From: an uncultured Lachnospiraceae bacterium
GTDB taxonomy: Bacteria; Bacillota; Clostridia; Lachnospirales; Lachnospiraceae
DNA length: 64,000 nt
Assembly (NCBI GenBank): GCA_947631685.1
Contig: CANRMI010000002.1
Coordinates: 245,207 to 309,206, forward strand
Direction: 5' to 3'
Positions 17,293 through 25,370 of the stretch are shown here, piece after piece. The translations under genes and the position numbers were made by a program. A model generated the notes under the pieces. That model was not told the origin of the DNA. It ran no database searches and saw nothing but the letters and a program-made list of their open reading frames with translations. The first letter of the stretch is position 1, and every line of letters starts with the position of its first letter.

Positions 17293-18777
17293 ATGAAGGA
17301 ACGAGTGATCAGGATAGGAAAGTTTGCGCTTTCGGAAAAAATAGTGGCGATAGCGGCTGTAGTGACCTTTCTGCTTCTGCTCTATCCGCTGGTCCGCCTG
17401 GCCCATTACGCGGTGCCCTGGTATGACGACTATAATTACGGCGTCTATGTGAAGTCCTTTCTGGCGCAGGAGAAATCTCTGTCCAGTGTTTGGCAGGGGG
17501 TGATGTACACCGTAAAGACTTTTTGGTACGCATGGCAGGGGACTTTTTCGTCTGTTTTCATGATGTCCTTAATGCCCGCAGCCTTTGGAGAACAGTATTA
17601 TGAAATCGGGATCCTGTATATTCTGGTGGTTTTTCTGGGGGGGTGTCTGCTGCTTACCAAGACTATGGCAAAATATCTGCTGAAAGCCAAGTGGAGTCTG
17701 CAGCTGATCCTGGCAGTTCTGGTTACCACCACGCTGGTAGAGCTGATGTATACGGCGCAACAGGGATTGTACTGGTATAACGCGGCGGTCCACTATACTT
17801 TCATGCATGGCTGCATGTTTTTACTGACGGCGGCGATCATAAAAGTATTGTTTGCGAAAAGCATACCGGCGGCTGTCGTCTATACGCTGTTTTCCATGTT
17901 CTTGTCCTTAGTCTGCGGCGGCAGCAACTATGTAAGCTGCCTGCAGGGAATGATCTTACTGGTGAGCGTTATAGGGCTGGGCATCTTGGCGAAGAATAAA
18001 AAAGCTTTCCTTCTTTTGGTGCCTGCCGTAGTTTATGCCATAGCGCTGTATTACAATATGAGCGCGCCGGGCAATCAAAGGAGAAGTGCTTATTATCAGG
18101 GCTATGGCCCGGTGAAAGCGATTCTGTGCTCGTTTAGAGACGCGGCTATGGATCTGTGGAAATTTTCCGGCCCTATGACGATACTGTTTCTGCTGCTCGC
18201 GGTGCCTTTTTTGTGGAATGGGGTAAGAAAGCTGGAGTATCGTTTCCGGCTGCCGGGGCTGGTAAGCCTGTATTCTTTCTGTGTGTACGCCTCCGGGTTT
18301 ACTTCCAGCTATTATGCCATGGGCGGAGAACCCCTTTCCCGGACACTGGTGGCGGTGAAGTATACTTTTCAGGTGCTGTTATTTGTCAATGAGGCGTATT
18401 GGCTGGGCTGGCTGGCGCAGAAACTGAAAAAGAAGGAAAAAGAAGCCGGCGGCTTAAAGTATTACTGGGGATATTTTGCGGCATTTGCGGCGGGAGTGAT
18501 GATCTGCTTCTGTCTGGAGCCCAATCAGGCGGGAAGCTATTCCTCCTACGGCGCGTTTTTCTATTTGAGGACCGCTCAGGCGGGACAGCATCATCAGGAG
18601 TATATGGAGAGGATAGAAACCATTAAAAATGGAGGCGCCAATGTGGGCGTGAAGCCTTATACGGTGCGCCCCTGGTTTACCACAGCCGGAGAACTGAGTG
18701 CGGATCCTAATGCGGAACCGAATCGGTCCATGGCGGCTTTTTACTGGAAGGAAAGTGTTTATCTGCTGCAGGAATAG
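17293..18777 (+). CDS. Polytopic membrane protein, DUF6056-like
   Basis: The 494-residue protein has about ten hydrophobic helices. The first outer loop contains WYDDYNYG (about residues 42-49), an acidic motif after helix 1 as in GT-C glycosyltransferases, and a later loop has QGLYWYNAAVHYTF. This pattern matches what I know as DUF6056, an uncharacterised family often found in glycan clusters; the name is from memory. The ATG at 17293 follows GAGGAGAAAGG; an in-frame ATG at 17260 lies inside the permease and has no site. Its position between permease and ATPase suggests it acts on the exported polymer. Confidence 0.7.
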   Translation: MKERVIRIGKFALSEKIVAIAAVVTFLLLLYPLVRLAHYAVPWYDDYNYGVYVKSFLAQEKSLSSVWQGVMYTVKTFWYAWQGTFSSVFMMSLMPAAFGEQYYEIGILYILVVFLGGCLLLTKTMAKYLLKAKWSLQLILAVLVTTTLVELMYTAQQGLYWYNAAVHYTFMHGCMFLLTAAIIKVLFAKSIPAAVVYTLFSMFLSLVCGGSNYVSCLQGMILLVSVIGLGILAKNKKAFLLLVPAVVYAIALYYNMSAPGNQRRSAYYQGYGPVKAILCSFRDAAMDLWKFSGPMTILFLLLAVPFLWNGVRKLEYRFRLPGLVSLYSFCVYASGFTSSYYAMGGEPLSRTLVAVKYTFQVLLFVNEAYWLGWLAQKLKKKEKEAGGLKYYWGYFAAFAAGVMICFCLEPNQAGSYSSYGAFFYLRTAQAGQHHQEYMERIETIKNGGANVGVKPYTVRPWFTTAGELSADPNAEPNRSMAAFYWKESVYLLQE

Positions 18778-18810
18778 GAAAAATATAAATGCGGGGAAGC
18801 GGAGCGGAAT

Positions 18811-20094
18811 ATGGAAAAGACGGAGAGAAAATCTGCCATACGGATACGCGGATTGAAAAAAGTATATAAGCTGTATGATAAACCCTCCGACAGGATGAAG
18901 GAAGCGTTCGGTTTCAAGCGGGGCGGGGTAAAGGAGCACTATGCCCTAAACGGGATTGACATGGAGATCTTTCAGGGAGAGACCGTGGGGATCATTGGCA
19001 CCAACGGCTCCGGAAAATCTACAATCCTGAAAATAATAACAGGCGTTGTTAATCCTACGGCCGGAGAGGTGCATGTGGATGGACGTATTTCCGCGCTGTT
19101 GGAACTGGGTGCCGGGTTCAATATGGAGTATAACGGGATTGAGAATGTGTATCTGAACGGCACTATGCTGGGCTTTTCCCAGAAGGAGATCGATGAGAGG
19201 CTGCCGGAAATTCTGAAGTTCGCGGACATTGGGGACTATGTGTACCAGCCTGTGAAAACCTATTCCAGCGGTATGTTTGTGCGGCTGGCCTTTGCTGTAG
19301 CGATCAATATCGAACCGGAAATACTGATTGTGGACGAGGCTCTTTCCGTGGGCGACGTGTTTTTCCAGGCAAAATGTTATCAGAAGTTTGAAGAGTTTAA
19401 AAAACAGGGAAAGACCATTGTTTTTGTAAGTCATGATTTAAGCAGTATCAGCAAATACTGTGACAGGGTGTATCTGCTGAACCAGGGAAATCTTCTGGGA
19501 GAGGGAAAGCCCAAAGAGATGATAGATGCTTTTAAGCAGGTGCTGGTGGGGCAGTATGAGACGGAACAGCCGGAAAGCGGAAATCCGGAGAACGCGCTGA
19601 ATCCTGAGCTGCTGGAGTACGGCACAAAGCAGGCGGAAATCACGGAATTTTATGTGACGGATGAAAGGAATATTAAAACAACAGCGGTTATCAAAGGAAC
19701 TGACTTTACGATCCACATGCGGGTGAAATTTCACGACAGGATCACGGCCCCGATTTTTGCTTTTTCCTTTAAGAATATTAAGGGAACCGAGATCACGGGA
19801 ACCAACACTATGATAGAAAAGGCATTTTTGGAGCCGGTGGAGGCAGGCGAAGAAAAGGCGGTTTCATTCAGGCAGAAGATGAGTCTGCAGGGTGGAGAAT
19901 ATCTGCTTTCCTTAGGGGTGACAGGGTACCAGGGCAGTGATTTTCAGGTATATCACAGGCTTTATGACGTCCTGGATGTGACAGTGGTGTCAGATAAGGA
20001 TACAGTGGGATTTTTTGATATGGATTCCCAGGTGCTGGTGGAAAATGTTCCCAGACAGGCAGACAAGGTGATTCCTTACCGGCAGGAAGCATAA
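18811..20094 (+). CDS. Polysaccharide ABC transporter ATPase with C-terminal glycan-binding domain (Wzt type)
   Basis: The 427-residue ATPase has Walker A GTNGSGKST (about residues 62-71), the ABC signature YSSGM (151-155), Walker B ILIVDEA (171-177) and the H-loop His near 207. Beyond the roughly 245-residue ATPase core is an additional domain of about 165 residues, rich in beta strands and ending GYQGSDFQVYHRLYD. It looks like the Wzt C-terminal immunoglobulin-like domain that recognises the capped end of the glycan in E. coli O8/O9a. TagH-type ATPases usually lack it. Its presence with the methyltransferase-kinase gene 19 bp downstream points to export of end-capped chains. Confidence 0.93.
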   Translation: MEKTERKSAIRIRGLKKVYKLYDKPSDRMKEAFGFKRGGVKEHYALNGIDMEIFQGETVGIIGTNGSGKSTILKIITGVVNPTAGEVHVDGRISALLELGAGFNMEYNGIENVYLNGTMLGFSQKEIDERLPEILKFADIGDYVYQPVKTYSSGMFVRLAFAVAINIEPEILIVDEALSVGDVFFQAKCYQKFEEFKKQGKTIVFVSHDLSSISKYCDRVYLLNQGNLLGEGKPKEMIDAFKQVLVGQYETEQPESGNPENALNPELLEYGTKQAEITEFYVTDERNIKTTAVIKGTDFTIHMRVKFHDRITAPIFAFSFKNIKGTEITGTNTMIEKAFLEPVEAGEEKAVSFRQKMSLQGGEYLLSLGVTGYQGSDFQVYHRLYDVLDVTVVSDKDTVGFFDMDSQVLVENVPRQADKVIPYRQEA

Positions 20095-20112
20095 GAAGGA
20101 TACGGTGTTGGC

Positions 20113-22167
20113 ATGGAACAGATTGGAAAAGTAAAACTGGATTATACTTTTTATCCCGGCGAAGATCTATACTGCGACGGACAGGTAGAGGATGAACTGT
20201 TAGAGATCGTGAAAAATTACGCGCAGGTGGAGTACCGGAAGATGATAGAGGAGAAAGCCAGCTGGCCCATTCTCTATCATTTGTCTCCGTTCAGGGAAAA
20301 TACGGTGGAGTGGATCCCCATGGAGGGAAAGGAAAAGGTACTGGAGGTAGGAAGCGGCTGTGGCGCCATCACGGGAGCCCTGGCAAGAAAAGCAGGAGAG
20401 GTCACCTGTGTGGATCTCTCCAAAAAGCGCAGTATGATAAACGCGTACCGGCATAGTGAATGTCAGAATGTAACCATCCATGTGGGAAATTTCAAGGATA
20501 TAGAACCTGCCCTGCCTGCAGATTTCGATTATATTTTTCTGGTGGGAGTATTTGAGTACGGCCAGAGTTATATGGGGAGCGAAAAGCCTTTTGAAGAATT
20601 CCTGCGGATCGTGTTGAAACATCTGGGCAGGGACGGAAGACTGGTGATCGCCATAGAAAACAAGTATGGAATGAAGTATTTTGCCGGCTGTATGGAAGAT
20701 CATCTGGGCTCTTATTTTTCCGGTATCGAAAACTATGCGGGCGGGGGCGGTGTCAGGACTTTTTCCAGGAAAGGTCTGGAAAAGCTCTTTGCCGATTGCG
20801 GTATCTCGGAATACAGCTTTTATTACCCGTATCCGGATTACAAATTTATGACAACGCTGTATTCGGATGACCGTCCGCCGAAAAAAGGGGAACTGTCCAA
20901 CAATCTCCGCAATTTTGACAGGGACAGGATGCTGCTGTTCGATGAAAAGAACGCTTTTGACGGTGTGGCGGAGGACGGGCTCTTTTCTGTATTTGCCAAT
21001 TCCTATCTGGTGGTCGTGGGAAAAGAATTTGATATAAAGTACGTCAGATATTCCAATGACCGGGCGCCGGAATACTGCATCCGGACGGAAATCCACCGGA
21101 ATAAGGCGGGGGAGTCCCACGTTGAAAAACACCCGTTATGTGAAGAGGCCAAAGCGCATGTGCGGGGAATGGCGCTGGCCTGTGAAAATCTGAAACGGCG
21201 TTACGAGGGCGGCCGTCTGCAAATCAACCAGTGCGCACTGCGGGAAGAGGGAGAGAAGATCTGGTGCTCTTTTGAATATCTGGAGGGAAAACCGCTTTCG
21301 GAAATACTGGACGAATGCCTGGAACAGGAGAAAACAGACCGGTTCCGCCGGCTTCTGGCGGAATATGTGGAGCGTACCGGCTACCATGAGGAATATCCGG
21401 CCGCGGATTTTGATCTGACTTTCGGCAATATCATCGTACAGGACGATACATGGAGTATCATAGATTATGAGTGGACTTTCGGCAAGGAGATGTCGGCGAA
21501 GGAGCTGGCGTTCAGAGCGGTCTACTGCTATCTGCTGGAGGACGAGAAACGAAATAAATTAAATCTTGATTTAATATTAGAGGATCTGCAGGTGACTCCC
21601 GAAGAGGCGGAGTCCTATAGGGAGCAGGAGCGGGAGTTTCAGAAATTTGTAACGGGCAAACATCTTTCCATGGCGGAAATCCGCAATCTGTTGGGAAAGC
21701 GGGTGATAAGACCGTTAAAATGGATAGAAAAGCTGGAGGCAGGGGCCCTGGTCAACCGGGTGCAGGTGTATGAGGACAGCGGGGATGGATTTTCCGAAGA
21801 AAATTCCTATTTTGTGCCGGACGCCTATCAGGGGGAGCAGGAGATCGAAATGGAACTGAAGGTGGATGGCAATGTGCGCGTTCTGCGCATTGATCCGTGT
21901 ATGGACGCCTGTGTCGTAAGGTTTATAGAGTTTACATGGAACGGAGAAAAGATACCGTTGCGGGATCACAAGATCTTTATGGCCAACGGCAGACTGTTAA
22001 AACCGGCGGATGGCATTGTGTTTTTCGAAACGGATCCTAATATGTATATTCAGACTGCTTCCCTTTCGCCCCGCTCGGAAAATATTCTGTACGCGAAAAT
22101 GGAAATTGCCAGGCTGCCTGTGTCTGTGGCCAGGGATATGGCGGAATCAGTGAAAAAACTGCTGTAA
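20113..22167 (+). CDS. Methyltransferase fused to kinase-like domain (WbdD-like chain-terminator candidate)
   Basis: The 684-residue protein has three parts. Residues 1-240 form a class I SAM methyltransferase with motif I VLEVGSGCG (about 76-84) and motif II acidic residue in CVDLS. Residues about 300-500 resemble APH-type kinases: a hinge-like FEYLEGKPLSEIL, the catalytic loop DLTFGN (D434, N439) and IIDYEW (D451) in place of DFG. The last 150 residues look beta-rich and are unassigned. In E. coli O9a, WbdD has the same methyltransferase-kinase order and caps the O-antigen end, which stops growth and licenses export by Wzt. The adjacent Wzt-type ATPase supports the same job here. The specific cap is unknown. 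Confidence 0.8.
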   Translation: MEQIGKVKLDYTFYPGEDLYCDGQVEDELLEIVKNYAQVEYRKMIEEKASWPILYHLSPFRENTVEWIPMEGKEKVLEVGSGCGAITGALARKAGEVTCVDLSKKRSMINAYRHSECQNVTIHVGNFKDIEPALPADFDYIFLVGVFEYGQSYMGSEKPFEEFLRIVLKHLGRDGRLVIAIENKYGMKYFAGCMEDHLGSYFSGIENYAGGGGVRTFSRKGLEKLFADCGISEYSFYYPYPDYKFMTTLYSDDRPPKKGELSNNLRNFDRDRMLLFDEKNAFDGVAEDGLFSVFANSYLVVVGKEFDIKYVRYSNDRAPEYCIRTEIHRNKAGESHVEKHPLCEEAKAHVRGMALACENLKRRYEGGRLQINQCALREEGEKIWCSFEYLEGKPLSEILDECLEQEKTDRFRRLLAEYVERTGYHEEYPAADFDLTFGNIIVQDDTWSIIDYEWTFGKEMSAKELAFRAVYCYLLEDEKRNKLNLDLILEDLQVTPEEAESYREQEREFQKFVTGKHLSMAEIRNLLGKRVIRPLKWIEKLEAGALVNRVQVYEDSGDGFSEENSYFVPDAYQGEQEIEMELKVDGNVRVLRIDPCMDACVVRFIEFTWNGEKIPLRDHKIFMANGRLLKPADGIVFFETDPNMYIQTASLSPRSENILYAKMEIARLPVSVARDMAESVKKLL

Positions 22168-22201
22168 AAGAGGAATTTTTCTTTTAATGGGCAGAAAAAT
22201 C

Positions 22202-22210
22202 TGGTATACT
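22202..22210 (+). promoter_or_regulatory. Extended -10 promoter for phosphoglucomutase
   Basis: TGG-TATACT forms an extended -10 element 65 bp before the ATG of pgm; the -35 (TTTTAA at 22182) is weak. It separates pgm from the glycan operon. Confidence 0.45.
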
Positions 22211-22274
22211 TAATGGCAGAACGGTTTATATATAAATGACTGCATAGAAATTATAAAAAACAGGAGGACGAGCT

Positions 22275-23996
22275 ATGAGTTACATGAGTACGTTCCAGTT
22301 CTGGCTGGAAAACGACTATTTTGACGAGGAGACCAAAAAGGAACTGCTGGCTATCCGGAATGACGAGAAGGAAATAGAGGATCGGTTCTATAAGGATCTG
22401 GAATTTGGAACGGGCGGCTTAAGGGGCGTGATCGGTGCCGGTACCAACCGTATGAATGTCTATACGGTCAGAAAAGCCACCCAAGGACTGGCAAATTACA
22501 TAGCAAAACAGGGCGGTAAGGAAAAAGGCGTGGCGATCGCCTATGATTCCAGAAGGATGTCCCCGGAATTTGCTGATACGGCAGCGCTTTGTCTTGCGGC
22601 CAACGGCATCAAGGCCTATGTGTTTGACGAACTGCGTCCTACGCCGGAGCTCTCCTTTGCGCTCCGTACCCTGGGCTGTATTTCCGGTATCGTGGTGACG
22701 GCAAGCCACAATCCCCCGGAGTATAACGGTTACAAAGTCTATTGGGAGGACGGCGCCCAGATCACCGCGCCCAAGGACAAAGAGATCATCGCGGAAGTAA
22801 ACGCCATTACCGACTACAATACGGTAAAGACCATGGATAAGAGCGAGGCGCAGGCAGCCGGACTCTATCAGGTCATTGGTAAGGAAATAGACGACGCGTA
22901 TATGGCGGAGCTGAAAAAGCAGATCATTCATCCGGAGATCATTGAGAAGGTCGCAAACGATATTAAGATCGTATACACGCCTCTCTGCGGCACAGGGAAC
23001 AAACCGGTCAGGAGAGTACTTTCCGAGCTGGGCTTCAAACATGTGTATGTAGTGCCGGAGCAGGAAAATCCCGATCCGAATTTTACCACACTGGAATATC
23101 CCAATCCGGAGGATCCCAAGGCCTTTACCTATGCGCTGCGTCTGGCGAAGGAAAAGGACGCGGATATTGTACTGGCGACGGATCCGGACGCGGATCGACT
23201 AGGCGTATACGCAAAAGATACAAAGACCGGAGAGTATGTGCCTTTTACGGGCAATATGTCCGGGATGCTGATCGCGGAATATATTCTGCGGGAAAGAACC
23301 AAATGTGGACTGATGCCCGTAAATCCCGCGCTGGTGACCACGATTGTAACCACCAATATGGCGGCTGCCATCACCAGGGAATACGGCGTGAAGCTCATAG
23401 AGGTGCTGACGGGCTTTAAGTATATCGGAGAGCAGATTAAATTTTTTGAGCAGACCGGTTCCAACAACTATGTATTCGGTCTGGAAGAAAGCTATGGCTG
23501 CTTAGCAGGCACCCATGCTAGAGATAAAGACGCCTGCGTGGCGGTAATGTGCCTTTGCGAGGTTGCGGCGTACTGCAAGAATGAGGGCAAGACCCTGTGG
23601 GATATGATGCTGGAGATGTACGGCCGGTACGGTTATTTCAAGGAGACGCAGTATACCATTACCTTAAAGGGCGTGGACGGCGCAAGGCAGATTGCGGAGA
23701 TTATGGATAAACTGCGCAAAAACCCACCGAAAGCCTTTGGAGATCTCAAAGTACTGCGCTTCAGGGATTACCAGGAGGACAAGATCTTAGATATGGAAAG
23801 CGGCGCCGAAACCTCTACGGGCCTGCCCAAATCCAACGTGCTCTATTTTGAGCTTCCCGATAATTTCTGGTGCTGTGCCCGGCCTTCCGGAACGGAGCCC
23901 AAGATCAAATTCTACATGGGCGTGAAGGGCAGCAGCCTGGAGGACGCGGAAGCCAAGGTGGCAAAGCTGACTGAGGATATAAAGGCGCTGATTTAG
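22275..23996 (+). CDS. pgcA: Phosphoglucomutase / phosphomannomutase
   Basis: The enzyme interconverts glucose-6-phosphate and glucose-1-phosphate, the latter feeding RfbA. The 573-residue alpha-phosphohexomutase has all four landmark loops: the catalytic serine in TASHNP (S144), the Mg-binding DPDADR (D303, D305, D307), the sugar-binding GLEESYG, and the phosphate-binding RPSGTEPKIKFY. The length fits the Bacillus PgcA type rather than GlmM (about 450). The ATG follows AGGAGG. It has its own promoter candidate, yet its place at the end of the glycan locus fits supply of dTDP-sugar precursors. A phosphomannomutase activity cannot be excluded. Confidence 0.94.
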   Translation: MSYMSTFQFWLENDYFDEETKKELLAIRNDEKEIEDRFYKDLEFGTGGLRGVIGAGTNRMNVYTVRKATQGLANYIAKQGGKEKGVAIAYDSRRMSPEFADTAALCLAANGIKAYVFDELRPTPELSFALRTLGCISGIVVTASHNPPEYNGYKVYWEDGAQITAPKDKEIIAEVNAITDYNTVKTMDKSEAQAAGLYQVIGKEIDDAYMAELKKQIIHPEIIEKVANDIKIVYTPLCGTGNKPVRRVLSELGFKHVYVVPEQENPDPNFTTLEYPNPEDPKAFTYALRLAKEKDADIVLATDPDADRLGVYAKDTKTGEYVPFTGNMSGMLIAEYILRERTKCGLMPVNPALVTTIVTTNMAAAITREYGVKLIEVLTGFKYIGEQIKFFEQTGSNNYVFGLEESYGCLAGTHARDKDACVAVMCLCEVAAYCKNEGKTLWDMMLEMYGRYGYFKETQYTITLKGVDGARQIAEIMDKLRKNPPKAFGDLKVLRFRDYQEDKILDMESGAETSTGLPKSNVLYFELPDNFWCCARPSGTEPKIKFYMGVKGSSLEDAEAKVAKLTEDIKALI

Positions 23997-24111
23997 AATT
24001 TTACAGCTATGATAAGTATATGATACAAAAATGATACAAAAGATGCGTATCCTAAACTCCGAAATGAAGAGAACGCCGAGAAAATTCGGGATATAAACAA
24101 GGAGATAAAAG

Positions 24112-25275
24112 ATGAGTAATGAGGTCAGACGCTCCGGCGCAAAGACGGCGGCGAGGGGAAACGCATCGAAAAGGTCACAGGCAAAAAAGAAAGGTAAAGT
24201 AGCCATTTTTGTGGTAGAGCTTTTGGTCCTGGCTGTTTTGATCGGGGCACTGTGGATACTGAAGGATTTTGGCACGGCGAACGCCAGCGGCGGAAACACT
24301 CCAGCCGGACAGGAAGGCACCGGTGGAAATGGTCCCCTGCTTCAGTTGGATTTTGACGAGGCGGACATTGCCATCAACCAGGAAGTGGAAAACAATGAGA
24401 CCATGCAGAATTACCGCAACATTGCCCTCTTTGGCGTGGATTCCAGAGGCGGTGAGCTGGTAAAGGGCACTTTAAGCGACTGTATCATCATTGCTTCCGT
24501 GAATCTGGATACCGGAGACGTGAAGCTGGTCAGTGTATATCGTGACACGTATCTGAATCTGGGAAATGACAAGTACAATAAATGCAACAGCGCTTACAGC
24601 AGCGGCGGCGCGGAGCAGGCCATTAAGATGCTGAACATGAATCTGGATATGGATATCAAGGATTTTGTGACGGTGGGCTTCGGCGGCCTGACGGCCACGA
24701 TCGACGCGTTGGGTGGTGTCTATCTGGATGTGGACTCCGAAGAGTTAGAGCATATCAACAATTACCAGAGAACCATGGCGGAAGAGCTGGGTATGGATTG
24801 GAAGCCGGTGGAAACGACAGGGTATCAGCTGTTAAACGGCCTGCAGGCCACCGCCTACTGCCGTATCCGTTATAAGACCGGCAACGACTTCGCGAGGGCA
24901 GCTGCTCAGAGGGAAGTGATCCAGGCCATAGCGGATGTAGCTAAGAAGTCTGATCTCCAGACGCTGACAAAAGTGGCAAACGACGTATCCAAATATGTAT
25001 ACACTTCTTTCAGCCTGGATGAGATCATAGATCTGCTGGGAGAGATTTCCAAATACAATATTGTGGATCAGACCGGATTCCCCAGGGAGGATATAAGAGG
25101 CTCCGATACGCTGGGCTCCAAGGGAAGCTGTGTATTCCCCATCAATCTGGTGGAAAACGTGAAATGGCTGCATGAGTATCTTTTCGGTGATACGGCGTAT
25201 GAACCTTCCGAGCAGGTAGTAGAGTATTCTAAAGTAATACATGATTTTGTTTCTCAGTATGTGGATATTGATTAG
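24112..25275 (+). CDS. LytR-CpsA-Psr (LCP) family glycopolymer ligase
   Basis: LCP proteins transfer lipid-linked glycopolymers (teichoic acids, capsule) onto peptidoglycan at the outer membrane face. This 387-residue protein has a basic cytoplasmic tail, one transmembrane helix (about residues 33-53), a Gly-rich linker, and the LCP domain with GVDSRGG, the catalytic Arg motif SVYRDTYLN, YNKCNSAYSSGG, and the C-terminal RIRYKTGNDFARAAAQREV. A good AAGGAG precedes the ATG. It sits 1.9 kb after the export genes and is the natural candidate to attach their product to the wall. A terminator follows directly. Confidence 0.93.
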   Translation: MSNEVRRSGAKTAARGNASKRSQAKKKGKVAIFVVELLVLAVLIGALWILKDFGTANASGGNTPAGQEGTGGNGPLLQLDFDEADIAINQEVENNETMQNYRNIALFGVDSRGGELVKGTLSDCIIIASVNLDTGDVKLVSVYRDTYLNLGNDKYNKCNSAYSSGGAEQAIKMLNMNLDMDIKDFVTVGFGGLTATIDALGGVYLDVDSEELEHINNYQRTMAEELGMDWKPVETTGYQLLNGLQATAYCRIRYKTGNDFARAAAQREVIQAIADVAKKSDLQTLTKVANDVSKYVYTSFSLDEIIDLLGEISKYNIVDQTGFPREDIRGSDTLGSKGSCVFPINLVENVKWLHEYLFGDTAYEPSEQVVEYSKVIHDFVSQYVDID

Positions 25276-25286
25276 ATCTGTCGGAC

Positions 25287-25316
25287 AAAAAGGAGCCGCG
25301 TTATGCGGCTCCTTTT
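25287..25316 (+). terminator. Rho-independent terminator after the LCP gene
   Basis: A perfect stem, AAAAGGAGCCGC with GCGGCTCCTTTT around a 5-nt loop, ends in T residues 11 bp after the stop. Confidence 0.9.
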
Positions 25317-25370
25317 CAGAATATCCGCATATAATACGTTAGGAGGATGCCGCTTGCGGCAAATAGAGGT

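Noticed and set aside
25276..25370. glmS ribozyme upstream of glmS
   Set aside because: Only 95 bp separate the genes, and these hold a terminator and a short hairpin; the ribozyme needs about 150 nt with a conserved core, which is not seen.
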